64,000 nucleotides of DNA, taken from Danxiaibacter flavus. Lineage in GTDB: Bacteria; Bacteroidota; Bacteroidia; Chitinophagales; Chitinophagaceae. Positions 33,975 through 42,348 of the stretch are shown here, in pieces. Positions within the stretch are counted from its first letter, which is position 1. Each line of letters starts with the position of its first letter. The stretch covers positions 62,001 to 126,000 of the forward strand of contig NZ_JAULBC010000003.1 of assembly GCF_041060425.1 (NCBI RefSeq), written 5' to 3'. The notes under the pieces are model-generated. The model ran no database searches and had not been told where the DNA came from. It was given only the letters and a program-made list of their open reading frames with translations. The translations under genes were made by a program, and so were the position numbers.

Positions 33975-34682
33975 TTATTTATAATCAGCAATTGCTATAA
34001 GACGGTTTACGTTATGAATAATAATTTTCCGGCCCTTTGTTTCCAAAATGCCTTCTTCTTTAAATTCTGTCAAAACCCGAACCACATTCTCACGGGCGGT
34101 GCCTACTACCCCGGCCAGGTCTTCCCTGCTCATATTAATCTCCACTGTCATACCCGGCTCATAGTCCACTTTGTATTTCTCCCGCAATATTACCAGGTGC
34201 AGTGCCAGCCGTTCACGAACGGATTTTTGACCGAATGCTGAAAGATTGTTGGAGAGCACCGCAAATTCATGACTCAGTGTTTTCAGCAGACGTTTACCCA
34301 GTGTGGAAGACTGTTCCACTACTGCTAAGAAATCTTCGCGCGGGATAAAAGTGATGCGACTCTCCTCAAGTGTTGCTGCAGAATCCGGATAGCGATCTTC
34401 AGCTAAGATGGCGTGGTACCCAATGAGTTCACCTTTGTTGGCGACATAAATTATCCGCTCCCTGCCCTCTTTATCCACCTTATACTTTTTTACTTTTCCG
34501 TCTGCGACATAAAATATGCCGGTAGGGTAAGCCCCCTCGCGAAAAATGATCTCACCTTTCTTGTATATGTCTTCCGATTTGCGGCTCAACAATAATTCAA
34601 GATCGGCCGCCGGCAGGTCAGCCAGTATGGACTCCGTCTTAAAATCCCATTTATCAATCGGAAAAATGCTTTTTATGCTCAT
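33975..34682 (-). CDS. Crp/Fnr family transcriptional regulator
   Basis: 235 residues from the ATG at 34682; two residues of longer frame would start with GTG. A cyclic-nucleotide-binding fold (about 20-140) with GEIIFREGAYPTGIFYVADG and GELIGYHAILAEDRYPDSAATLEE is followed by the crp-type HTH NMSREDLAGVVGTARENVVRVL. No N-terminal Cys cluster, so it is not an oxygen-sensing Fnr; it may bind heme, NO or a nucleotide. Beside the flavohemoglobin and the SulP gene. The palindrome AGTGAT-AAAA-ATCACT at 34708-34723 upstream is a good Crp/Fnr box, implying autoregulation. The -7 box ends five bases before the ATG. Confidence 0.9.
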   Translation of the reverse strand: MSIKSIFPIDKWDFKTESILADLPAADLELLLSRKSEDIYKKGEIIFREGAYPTGIFYVADGKVKKYKVDKEGRERIIYVANKGELIGYHAILAEDRYPDSAATLEESRITFIPREDFLAVVEQSSTLGKRLLKTLSHEFAVLSNNLSAFGQKSVRERLALHLVILREKYKVDYEPGMTVEINMSREDLAGVVGTARENVVRVLTEFKEEGILETKGRKIIIHNVNRLIAIADYK

Positions 34683-34687
34683 TACCA

Positions 34688-34723
34688 CAAAGATAGATTT
34701 TTGCCAGAGTGATAAAAATCACT
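34688..34723 (-). promoter_or_regulatory. -7 box and Crp/Fnr-type box upstream of the regulator gene
   Basis: Minus-strand TATCTTTG (34695-34688) sits five bases before the ATG, so the transcript is probably leaderless. The perfect 16-base palindrome AGTGATAAAAATCACT (34708-34723) lies over the -33 zone, where a bound Crp/Fnr protein could repress or activate. Confidence 0.6.
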
Positions 34724-35003
34724 TTTACCGGTGATAAGGTTTACTTCAAACAATAATTGCAACCGATAGCTTTACACCGTGATTTTAATAACCGGTGTTG
34801 AGAGAGCATATAACGTTCTCCGGTTAATGTTGGTAATGAGAAAAATGAGTGCTCGGGCTCATATTGTGTTTAACCGCACCGTTGTTCACCAGGCAAAATT
34901 CCCTGTTTTTTATGGAGGGATGCGCCGGCCGTTTAAGCAGTTTTTTCACATTTATTCTTTGTAGTACCTGTAACGCTTCATTACAATTTTTCAGGAGCTG
35001 ATT
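34689..35003. other. Divergent intergenic region, regulator / SulP
   Basis: 315 bases. The left 40 bases hold the regulator promoter and Crp/Fnr box. The rest has no recognisable gene; a 61-codon open frame at 34779-34964 has no coding character. Before the SulP start are a near -7 match (ATTCTTTG, about 34952-34959) and a good ribosome-binding site, AGGAG, eight bases before the ATG. Confidence 0.5.
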
Positions 35004-36689
35004 ATGTTCAAACCCGTTATACTAGACACATTGCACAATTACAGCCGATCGCTGTTTATAAAGGATGTGTTGGCTGGTATAATAGTGGGCGTCGTTGCTT
35101 TACCACTGGCGATTGCCTTTGCCATTGCATCCGGTGTCTCGCCTGAAAAGGGACTCTTTACTGCCGTCATAGCCGGTTTCGTCATCTCGGCATTTGGCGG
35201 CAGCAGGGTGCAGATTGGCGGGCCGACAGGTGCATTTATTGTCATCGTTTACGGAATTGTTCAGACCTATGGTATCAACGGTCTAATTATAGCTACGTTA
35301 CTCGCTGGTGTCCTGCTTATGATTATGGGTTTTGCGCGTATGGGTATGGTAATAAAATTCATTCCGCAGCCATTGATCACCGGTTTTACAAGTGCAATTG
35401 CCGTTGTCATTTTCACCTCCCAGATAAAAGATTTTCTTGGTTTGAGAATGGGGGCTGTATCGGCGGATTTCATCGAAAAATGGGTTCAGTATTTTCAGCA
35501 TATCAATTCCATAAATGTATATGCGTTGCTTGTAGCCATTGCAACTGTAGCTGTTATTCTTTTTTGGCCGGGTATTTCGAGTAAAATTCCCGGATCGTTG
35601 GTTGCCATTGTGGTTACAACAGCCATTGTGCAGTTGTTCAAACTTCCTGTTGAAACTATCGGTAGCAGGTTCGGTCATATTTCCCCGGCTTTTCCTGCGC
35701 CTTCTTTACCGCATATTGATCTCGCGACAGCAAGGCAACTTATTCAGCCGGCTTTTACAATTGCATTGCTTGGCGGCATTGAATCGCTCTTATCAGCAGT
35801 TGTTGCGGATGGCATGACAGGTACATCTCATAAATCAAATGTAGAGCTCGTAGCACAAGGCGGTGCGAATGTGCTCTCCGCATTATTTGGAGGTATACCA
35901 GCAACAGGCGCAATTGCAAGAACTGCTACCAATGTTAAAAATGGCGGCCGCACGCCTGTCGCGGGTATTGTACACGCTATAACATTGCTGATTATTATTC
36001 TTTTTGCGAGCAAATGGGCGCAATACATTCCTATGGCCACGCTAGCCGGCATTTTGGTAACGGTTGCTTATAATATGAGCGAATGGCAACATTTTATTGC
36101 AACACTGCGCGGCCCCAAAGGCGATGCAACAGTAATGCTGACTACATTTTTATTGACACTGCTTGTTGATCTTACTGTGGCAATTGAAATAGGAATGGTG
36201 CTGGCTGCCTTTTTGTTTATGCGAAAAATGATCCAGATAAGCGGCGTTAATCTTATGCCGAAGGATGCAGACGAGACTACAAATCTCGACACAGATACAG
36301 TTCAATATAAAATACCCAAAAAAGTGGAGGTTTTTGAAATATCCGGACCATTGTTCTTTGGAGCAGCGTACAAGTTCAAAGAAGCAATGAAGTTTATAGA
36401 AAAACCGCCCGGCGTATTAATTATCAGAATGTCCCGCGTGCCAATTATTGACGCTACCGGAATTAATATTTTAAAAGAAGTGCATAAAATGTGCCTGCAA
36501 CAGGGAACCAAGCTGATACTGGCCGAAGTGAACAGTAGCCAGATTCTCGAAGCTTTAAAAAATGCGCGTCTTCTTTTTGCTATTGGCAAAGCCAACGTGA
36601 CAAAAACTTTTGAAGATGCACTGCAACGAGCCGATAGGGTTGAACGTGATAAACAAAAGGCAGGAACTATTCTTGCTAAAAGTGATTAG
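35004..36689 (+). CDS. SulP family anion transporter with STAS domain
   Basis: 561 residues. The transmembrane part (about 1-410) begins DVLAGIIVGVVALPLAIAFAIASGV, the SulP signature, followed by GGSRVQIGGPTGAFIVIV and GGIPATGAIARTATNVKNGGRTP. The C-terminal STAS domain (about 440-545) includes GPLFFGAAYKFKEAM and VPIIDATGINILKEV. Members move sulfate, bicarbonate, C4-dicarboxylates or other anions across the inner membrane; the substrate cannot be told here. It has a clear AGGAG site and diverges from the Crp/Fnr gene. A small gene follows at 51 bases. Confidence 0.93.
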   Translation: MFKPVILDTLHNYSRSLFIKDVLAGIIVGVVALPLAIAFAIASGVSPEKGLFTAVIAGFVISAFGGSRVQIGGPTGAFIVIVYGIVQTYGINGLIIATLLAGVLLMIMGFARMGMVIKFIPQPLITGFTSAIAVVIFTSQIKDFLGLRMGAVSADFIEKWVQYFQHINSINVYALLVAIATVAVILFWPGISSKIPGSLVAIVVTTAIVQLFKLPVETIGSRFGHISPAFPAPSLPHIDLATARQLIQPAFTIALLGGIESLLSAVVADGMTGTSHKSNVELVAQGGANVLSALFGGIPATGAIARTATNVKNGGRTPVAGIVHAITLLIIILFASKWAQYIPMATLAGILVTVAYNMSEWQHFIATLRGPKGDATVMLTTFLLTLLVDLTVAIEIGMVLAAFLFMRKMIQISGVNLMPKDADETTNLDTDTVQYKIPKKVEVFEISGPLFFGAAYKFKEAMKFIEKPPGVLIIRMSRVPIIDATGINILKEVHKMCLQQGTKLILAEVNSSQILEALKNARLLFAIGKANVTKTFEDALQRADRVERDKQKAGTILAKSD

Positions 36690-36739
36690 AGCAGTAGAAT
36701 TTTTATTTGATCCAAATTCATAAATCGAAAAAACACCTC

Positions 36740-37009
36740 ATGTCTCTTAATTTTCGTGAATACCAAAATGCTTTTATTAAAGATGTTACTACCGCAAAAT
36801 CAACAAACGACATTGAACGGTATTGCTCTGATATGATTGAAAAACTAACAGATAAAAAGGTCGACGATGCGGAGATAGCTAAATTGTTTAGAGAGACTGT
36901 TGATGCATTAAAAAGTATTCCTGCCACAAAAGAAGATCTGCAACAGCAAAAAAATATCGGTTATTCGATCGAATTTATCAGGCGTATTTTAAAGCTGATC
37001 AATATTTAA
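36740..37009 (+). CDS. Small hypothetical helical protein
   Basis: 89 residues from the ATG at 36740 (an ATG at 36707 would add 11 residues). It is rich in charged helices (FREYQNAFIKDV, IERYCSDMIEKL, AEIAKLFRETVDALK) with no signal peptide or membrane helix. It lies 50 bases after the SulP gene, same strand, likely in its transcript. I recognise no family. Confidence 0.55.
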   Translation: MSLNFREYQNAFIKDVTTAKSTNDIERYCSDMIEKLTDKKVDDAEIAKLFRETVDALKSIPATKEDLQQQKNIGYSIEFIRRILKLINI

Positions 37010-37554
37010 ATGTTATTGTTTTACTCAATCGATTCTCATGCGATGAGTAGCGCCGATATTACAGAAGCTAACTTTTGCAGATATAGCAATACTCAAATAA
37101 AAGAGCCCGCAGATTCTTTGATCCGGAGCTCTGAAGCCAGGTTTGGCGGTTTTTCGTAGGGGGTAAATATGCTGACAGCTTTTATTTTCTCATGCAACTA
37201 CGTTCAGCCTGTCATTGCAATTTTCCAAATCATTTTATGACAAGTCAACCAAAATTTTCAGGGTAAAATGATTCTTCGCCAATTAAAGCCACATTGTATA
37301 ACAATTCTTCCTTTCTTATAACTACTTTATATTGAGTTTACCGGCGATTCCAAATTTCATTTCGCTCATGTTCCGGCGAAAAGGTGGGATACATTAACTT
37401 TACTATTACCGTTTTTTAATAAATTGCAATTGATTTCCTTTATCAGCAGGATTATTTTTTTGTTTTTTCAAAAGAAATGAACACAAAAAAAAATCATTCT
37501 CCCTACTTCTCCTATAACTGAACGTTTTAATAGTAACTAATTAAAAATTTAGTG
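37010..37554. other. Noncoding gap, nothing recognised
   Basis: 545 bases, AT-rich toward the right end. No phrase repeats of the families seen elsewhere and no convincing ORF. A weak GAGC..GCTC hairpin followed by GCCA..TGGC and TTTTT near 37105-37155 could be a poor terminator of the SulP transcript. The HxlR promoter must lie near the right end but shows no clear TAnnTTTG. Confidence 0.4.
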
Positions 37555-37938
37555 ATGGCCACAGAAAGAAAAACGAGCTCGACAAATTTTCGTAACCAGG
37601 CTTATCTGGAAGAAAAATGCTCATTGAACGAGTTGCTTGATCTTGTAAGCAAGCGATGGGTGTGTGAAATATTGTTTTGCGTCGAAGAGGGTAACAATCG
37701 CTTCAAAAGCATAAGGGAAGAGTTGACGTACATCAGCGATACCATACTTGCAGACAGGGTTAAGCTGCTTGAAAAATATGATTTGATAACGAAGCAATAT
37801 TTTGACGAAGTTCCGCTTCGTGTGGAATATTCATTAACAGAAAGTGGCAGGCAATTGTGTGGCATGCTTGAAATGATGTGCAATTTCAGCGATAGCCTTC
37901 CCGCATTAAAAAGTATGGAAACGGCTAAACATGCATAG
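37555..37938 (+). CDS. HxlR family transcriptional regulator
   Basis: 127 residues from the ATG at 37555. Winged-helix HxlR pattern: KCSLNELLDLVSKRWVCEIL (first helix with conserved Cys and RW), FKSIREELTYISDTILADRVKLLEK (recognition helix), then the wing LRVEYSLTESGRQL. Such dimeric repressors sense aldehydes, quinones or redox stress, often through the early Cys (here in EEKCSLNEL). The convergent SDR and the second HxlR gene follow; its target may be either. Confidence 0.88.
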   Translation: MATERKTSSTNFRNQAYLEEKCSLNELLDLVSKRWVCEILFCVEEGNNRFKSIREELTYISDTILADRVKLLEKYDLITKQYFDEVPLRVEYSLTESGRQLCGMLEMMCNFSDSLPALKSMETAKHA

Positions 37939-37994
37939 TAAATATTACAGGTTGATACAATACAGTTCATCCAGAGAAAGTTTGTAATTGATGG

Positions 37995-38738
37995 CTAAAG
38001 TGTTAATCCGCCATCAATTACAAATTCAGATCCGGTTATAAAACCCGCAGATTCTTCGCATAAATAGATAACCATCTTCGCTACGTCTTCCGGCGTTCCG
38101 GTTTTTTTGAGCGGGATTGCATTGGCAAGACTGTCAAACAAGTTTTGCACCGCATCGTCAGACATTCCCGATTTGCTCAACACTTCAGTTCTTGTAGGGC
38201 CCGGACTTACAATATTCACTCTTATCTTTCTTGGGGCAAGTTCGGCAGCAGCTGTTTTCGCGATTGAGTTTAATGCAGCTTTGCTGGCCTGGTAAACAGA
38301 ACTGTTCGGCTTATAAGTTGCTGCAACGATTGATGAAAGAATTACCACAGATGCGTCATCATTGAGCAAGGGAATGAGTCTGCTTAACGTAAAATACGCT
38401 CCTTTAAAGTTGATGTTCATTACATTGTCAAAGTTCTCTTCAGACATGTTTTCTATTAGACCACTGGATCCGGTAATGCCAGCATTGATGAAGAGAATAT
38501 CAATTTTACCGAATTGGTTTTGTATTTCTTCAAACAACAGCTGAGTGTCGTTCACACTTGCCTGGTCAGCAACAAACGGAAATGCATCCAATTCCTTTGC
38601 AGCTTTCTCAATTGCATCTTTTCGTCTCCCGGTAATAACTACTTTAGCTCCATGCTTTACCAGTTCTTTGGCTGTTGCATAACCAATTCCACTATTACCG
38701 CCGGTTACCACAGCTACTTTGTTTCTAAACTTGTTCAT
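37995..38738 (-). CDS. Short-chain dehydrogenase/reductase (SDR)
   Basis: 247 residues from the ATG at 38738. Cofactor motif TGGNSGIGYA (about 12-21), NAG motif as INAGITGSSG, catalytic Ser at IVAAT with the YQASK Tyr-Lys pair, and a final FVIDGGLTL, so a complete classical SDR. TGRRKD after the second strand, with Arg, suggests NADPH preference. It reduces a carbonyl or quinone substrate. It is divergent from a HxlR regulator with overlapping promoters, the usual arrangement for an inducible oxidoreductase. Confidence 0.93.
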   Translation of the reverse strand: MNKFRNKVAVVTGGNSGIGYATAKELVKHGAKVVITGRRKDAIEKAAKELDAFPFVADQASVNDTQLLFEEIQNQFGKIDILFINAGITGSSGLIENMSEENFDNVMNINFKGAYFTLSRLIPLLNDDASVVILSSIVAATYKPNSSVYQASKAALNSIAKTAAAELAPRKIRVNIVSPGPTRTEVLSKSGMSDDAVQNLFDSLANAIPLKKTGTPEDVAKMVIYLCEESAGFITGSEFVIDGGLTL

Positions 38739-38749
38739 TGTAATAATTT

Positions 38750-38785
38750 TTACAAAAGTAAAACGGATCTGATATACTTTTGTAA
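38750..38785. promoter_or_regulatory. Overlapping divergent promoters and 11-bp inverted repeat (SDR / HxlR)
   Basis: TTACAAAAGTA (38750-38760) and TACTTTTGTAA (38775-38785) form a perfect inverted repeat with a 14-base spacer. Each arm contains an exact -7 box TACTTTTG: minus strand 38760-38753 for the SDR, plus strand 38775-38782 for HxlR. A direct repeat CCAGTAT..CCAGTAC (about 38786-38810) lies beyond and may be the HxlR binding site. Confidence 0.6.
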
Positions 38786-38824
38786 CCAGTATCACGGAGT
38801 ATACCAGTACTTAAACAGTAAAAT

Positions 38825-39157
38825 ATGAAAAGAGATCAGGCTGAAGAGTTAAGGGCATTACAGGATACACTATATTTTATCGGCGGAAAATGGCGCATAC
38901 CTGTCATCAATTCAATATGCACAGGCAACCGGCGATTCAGGGAAATTGAGCGAAGCATTCCCGGTATAACAACCAGGATGCTGTCTAAAGAACTAAAGGA
39001 TATGGAACTGAATAAACTCGTAAAACGAACAGTTTATTCGGAAACGCCTGTCCTGGTTGAATATGAGCCAACGGAATATTGCAGAACATTCGGTAAGATC
39101 ATCCGGGAAATGATCAATTGGGGCCGGGCACACAAAAGAAAAATTGCTGAAAAATAA
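38825..39157 (+). CDS. HxlR family transcriptional regulator
   Basis: 110 residues. LYFIGGKWRIPVINSICTG is the HxlR core helix with GKW. RFREIERSIPGITTRMLSKELKDMEL is the turn and recognition helix, and SETPVLVEYEPTEYCRTF the wing. It probably represses itself and the divergent SDR through the inverted repeat or direct repeats between them. A single Cys in the first helix region (SICTG) and one near the wing could be redox sensors. Confidence 0.9.
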   Translation: MKRDQAEELRALQDTLYFIGGKWRIPVINSICTGNRRFREIERSIPGITTRMLSKELKDMELNKLVKRTVYSETPVLVEYEPTEYCRTFGKIIREMINWGRAHKRKIAEK

Positions 39158-39254
39158 GCGAATTTGCAGGTGTGACTACTGTGAACGTAAAGCGGATAAA
39201 AACTAGTGTGTTTGGTTTATTTTTAAATGGTTCGCCGAAAAAGCATTATTTAAA

Positions 39255-39306
39255 ATCCCGTTTCCTTAAGAGATAAATCCAAACTGTGATCCTCAGGAAA
39301 CGGGAT
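39255..39306 (-). terminator. Hairpin 3' of the 66-residue gene
   Basis: ATCCCGTTTCCT (39255-39266) pairs perfectly with AGGAAACGGGAT (39295-39306); a 28-base loop. On the minus strand the stem is followed by TTTTAAAT. It sits between convergent genes. The bases CCGTTTCCTTAAGAG also occur at 11035-11049. Confidence 0.55.
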
Positions 39307-39322
39307 CAATATTGTTGACTTC

Positions 39323-39523
39323 TTAGCCTTCTTTGAATACTTCCGCGATTACAGCGTTGATCAACCCCTGAACCATGTTCATTCTGTTGGAATGGTTCAT
39401 CCACGTGTCGCCATTCTTTCTGAAAGTGTAAACTGTGTTGTATGCGTTTATAACAACTTCGTCTTTAGACTTGCTGATTAATTTAAAATAATAAATCCTG
39501 TTCTCAAAATGGGCTTCCTGCAT
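39323..39523 (-). CDS. Small hypothetical protein
   Basis: 66 residues: two or three predicted strands (HFENRIYYFKLISK, EVVINAYNTVYTFRK) and a C-terminal helix (MVQGLINAVIAEVF). No signal peptide. It loosely resembles the N-terminus of the 83-residue protein at 29416-29667 (aromatic strand followed by a basic hairpin). A near -7 match (CAAAGTAA on the plus strand at 39544-39551) lies upstream. Function unknown. Confidence 0.6.
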   Translation of the reverse strand: MQEAHFENRIYYFKLISKSKDEVVINAYNTVYTFRKNGDTWMNHSNRMNMVQGLINAVIAEVFKEG

Positions 39524-39582
39524 AACGATATTATTTGGCCGGCAAAGTAATGGTATTTTTCATTTAGTTGTAGCTCGTCATC

Positions 39583-39735
39583 TTGCGCCCCGTCAGGGCT
39601 TAATAGCATTATCGTTTTTGATACGCAGGACGATGCCCCGGGCTTTTGCTGGCGCCCTTTCAGGGCTTGATTGTGTTTTGTTCTTACGCAGGGTGTTGCC
39701 CTGCACTAATGCTATCGCCCGTTTCAGGGCTAAAA
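39583..39735. repeat. GCCC-n-GGGC / GCAGGG-n-CCCTGC hairpin element
   Basis: Three hairpins GCCC-CGTCA-GGGC (39587-39599), GCCC-TTTCA-GGGC (39654-39666) and GCCC-GTTTCA-GGGC (39717-39730), spaced 63-67 bases apart. They alternate with GCAGG..CCC (about 39625) and GCAGGG-TGTTG-CCCTGC (39688-39704). Similar interspersed elements are, from memory, frequent in Bacteroidota genomes; no ORF is credible here. Confidence 0.7.
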
Positions 39736-39779
39736 TTCAGCATTGTTTCTATCTTGTAACGACAAAACTTTCCACTGCG

Positions 39780-39891
39780 TTGATTTTTCAATTTGCATAT
39801 TCGCACATCCGCACATTTGCACATTCAACTTCGTTTTCAATTGCATCCGCACATTCGTAAATTTTGCACATCTGCACATTCAATTTCATTT
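39780..39891. repeat. TTCGCACATCCGCACATTTGC phrase repeat
   Basis: About nine copies of the CACATTCG/CACATTTG word run directly into the stop codon of the oligopeptidase gene at 39892. Same family as 24060-24180. Confidence 0.7.
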
Positions 39892-42054
39892 TCAATTACC
39901 CGGAGTTGCCCCCTCCAGCGCCAGTAAAAATGCATATTGCAACGCAACATCTTTCAAATAATCAAATCTTCCTGATGCGCCGCCGTGACCGGCAGACATA
40001 TTTGTGTGCAACAGAATAACGTTATTGTCCGTCTTTAGCTCACGGAGCTTAGCGACCCACTTAGCCGGCTCGAAATATTGTACCTGTGAATCATGCAGGC
40101 CTGTCGTCACCAAAAGATTCGGATATGCTTTCTTGTCAACATTATCGTAAGGAGAGTATGATTTCATGTAATCATATGCATCTTTGTTTTTTGGATTGCC
40201 CCATTCATCAAACTCGTTAGTAGTAAGTGGAATTGATTCATCCAGCATTGTTGTAACTACATCTACAAAAGGCACTGCAGCAATGATTCCGTGCCACAGA
40301 TCCGGGCGCATGTTCATTATTGCACCCATTAACAAACCTCCCGCACTTCCGCCCATTGCATACAAATGCTCTTTTGAAGTAAATTTTTCGTTGATCAGGA
40401 ATTCACCACAATCTATAAAGTCTGTGAACGTGTTTTTCTTCTTCATCAATTTTCCGTCTTCATACCATTGTCTTCCCATTTCCTGTCCGCCGCGGATATG
40501 TGCAATCGCGTAAACAAAACCACGATCCAGCAAACTAAGGCGATTGCTGCTAAAAGTTGCATCCATACTGTTGCCATACGAACCGTATCCATACAGCAAT
40601 AAAGGCGCAGAACCATTACGTGTCAATCCTTTTTTGTAAACAATAGAAACCGGGATCTTTACACCATCTTTTGCAGTGGCATATAAACGTTCTGTAACAT
40701 ATTGTGTTTTGTCATAACCACCCAACACTTCCTGCTGTTTCATTAACTGCTTGTCTCTTGTTGTCATGCTGTAATCAAAAACAGACGAAGGTGTTGTTAA
40801 TGAAGTATAGTTATAACGAAGCGTTGTAGAACTATACTCCGGATTTGCACCTGGATATGCTGCATAAGCAGGTTCTCCAAAATCGAGGTAATGATGGTCA
40901 TTGTTCGTAAGGTTGCGGATCTCCATTTGCAGCAAACCATTTTTGCGTTCGCTCACTACCAGGAAATCTTTAAATACGTCAATGCCTTCCAGCAAAACAT
41001 CCGTCCTGTTAGGAATAATCTCCTTCCAGTTTTCACCAGTTGTTTTCGTTAATGGCGTTTCCATCAAACGGAAATTTTTTGCGTTCCAGTTGGTAACAAT
41101 CAAAAATCGGTCGCCCTGGTGGTCAACATCATACAACACATCTTTCATTCTTGGTTGAAAGATCTTAAAATCAGCATTAGGTTCATCTGCACTGATAAAC
41201 CTCGATTCGGACGACATTGTGGCCTGTGATTGAATGAAAATATATTTGCCGGATTTACTTTTGCCAACGCCAATATAATTCGAGTGGTCAGTCTCGTTAT
41301 ATACCACAACATCTTTAGAAATGTCACTTCCTAACACATGTTTTTTAATACGCTCAGTTAATAATGTTGCGGGATTTTTTTCTGTGTAAAATAATGTCTT
41401 GTTGTCATTGGCCCAGGCCGAGCCGCCGGATGTCAATTGTATTTCGTCTGCATAAATTTCACCGGTTTCGAGGTTTTTAATATAGATATTGTAGATCCTG
41501 CGGGAAAGCGTATCGACACCAAAAGCAAGTAATTTATTATCCGGACTAATATTGAAACCCGCAGCAGAGTAATAATTGTGGCCCTCAGCCATGGCATCTA
41601 CATCCAGAAGCATTTCTTCCGGTGCATCCAACGTTCCTTTTTTTCTGCAATATTTATAATACTGTTTTCCTTCATCGGTACGGGTATAATAGAAATAGCC
41701 ATTTTTAAAAACGGGAACAGACTCGTCTTTTTCTTTTATGCGCGCTTTCATTTCTTTAAAAAGATCTTCCCTGAAGGTTTTTAGTCCGCCCATCATGGTG
41801 TCTTCATAAGCATTCTCTGCATTCAGATAGTTAACAACTTCTGTGCTGTCGGGGCCTTTTTTAAAATAATCATTCATCCAGTAATAATCGTCAATACGTT
41901 TATCACCATGCATGCCCACGTCCTTTGGTTTCTTTTCCGCTACAGGCGGCGTTACATTAGCCGGCCAATGATAAATTTTCCGTTCCATTATTTTATTGAA
42001 AGAATAACTGATAAATGTGATTAAAGCAACAGCAAATAAAGGCAATTTTTTCAT
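39892..42054 (-). CDS. Oligopeptidase B-type prolyl oligopeptidase family serine peptidase, exported
   Basis: 720 residues. A signal-like N-terminus (MKKLPLFAVALITFISYSF) suggests periplasmic location. The beta-propeller domain (about 80-430) is followed by the alpha/beta hydrolase: catalytic Ser in GGSAGGLLMG, Asp in VTTGLHDSQV and His in SAGHGGASGR. RPDLWHGIIAAVPFVDVVTTM and PLTTNEFDEWGNP are typical of oligopeptidase B (S9A), which cleaves short peptides after Arg/Lys. The stop lies at the edge of a phrase repeat. S9A family is certain; basic-residue specificity is inferred. Confidence 0.94.
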   Translation of the reverse strand: MKKLPLFAVALITFISYSFNKIMERKIYHWPANVTPPVAEKKPKDVGMHGDKRIDDYYWMNDYFKKGPDSTEVVNYLNAENAYEDTMMGGLKTFREDLFKEMKARIKEKDESVPVFKNGYFYYTRTDEGKQYYKYCRKKGTLDAPEEMLLDVDAMAEGHNYYSAAGFNISPDNKLLAFGVDTLSRRIYNIYIKNLETGEIYADEIQLTSGGSAWANDNKTLFYTEKNPATLLTERIKKHVLGSDISKDVVVYNETDHSNYIGVGKSKSGKYIFIQSQATMSSESRFISADEPNADFKIFQPRMKDVLYDVDHQGDRFLIVTNWNAKNFRLMETPLTKTTGENWKEIIPNRTDVLLEGIDVFKDFLVVSERKNGLLQMEIRNLTNNDHHYLDFGEPAYAAYPGANPEYSSTTLRYNYTSLTTPSSVFDYSMTTRDKQLMKQQEVLGGYDKTQYVTERLYATAKDGVKIPVSIVYKKGLTRNGSAPLLLYGYGSYGNSMDATFSSNRLSLLDRGFVYAIAHIRGGQEMGRQWYEDGKLMKKKNTFTDFIDCGEFLINEKFTSKEHLYAMGGSAGGLLMGAIMNMRPDLWHGIIAAVPFVDVVTTMLDESIPLTTNEFDEWGNPKNKDAYDYMKSYSPYDNVDKKAYPNLLVTTGLHDSQVQYFEPAKWVAKLRELKTDNNVILLHTNMSAGHGGASGRFDYLKDVALQYAFLLALEGATPGN

Positions 42055-42291
42055 AGCACTTTTTTAAAGTTAGGAATGACGCACTTTGCGCAAGTACGAT
42101 TTACGAAGCCCGCCCGTATGAATCCATTCAGGCGGGTACGAAGTACCTTATTTTGAGCACATTTCATTTTTTTAAGTTAAGAAAATCAGACGATTGATCT
42201 TCATTCTTAAAAGCTCTGTGGATCTCTTAATTAATCGACATTGATTTGTCTTTGATGAATTTAGCAAAAAAACACAAAGAATAGAAGTGCA
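42055..42291. repeat. Intergenic gap with TACGAAGTACC phrase and CCCGCC..GGCGGG hairpin
   Basis: ACGATTTACGAAG and GGTACGAAGTACC words (42090-42155) enclose an imperfect hairpin CCCGCC-CGTATGAAT-CC-ATTCA-GGCGGG (about 42111-42137). A similar GC-rich hairpin is at 51196-51231. The remaining bases are AT-rich upstream sequence with no gene. Confidence 0.55.
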
Positions 42292-42322
42292 ACAAAAAAG
42301 CCTGATAGTCAAGACTACCAGG
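42292..42322 (-). terminator. Rho-independent terminator of the BSP-type peptidase gene
   Basis: On the minus strand GCCTGGTAGTC-TT-GACTATCAGGC then TTTTTT; the stem has one G-T wobble, about 30 bases after the stop at 42349. Confidence 0.8.
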
Positions 42323-42348
42323 CCGTACTATTCAGGTAAATATGTAAT

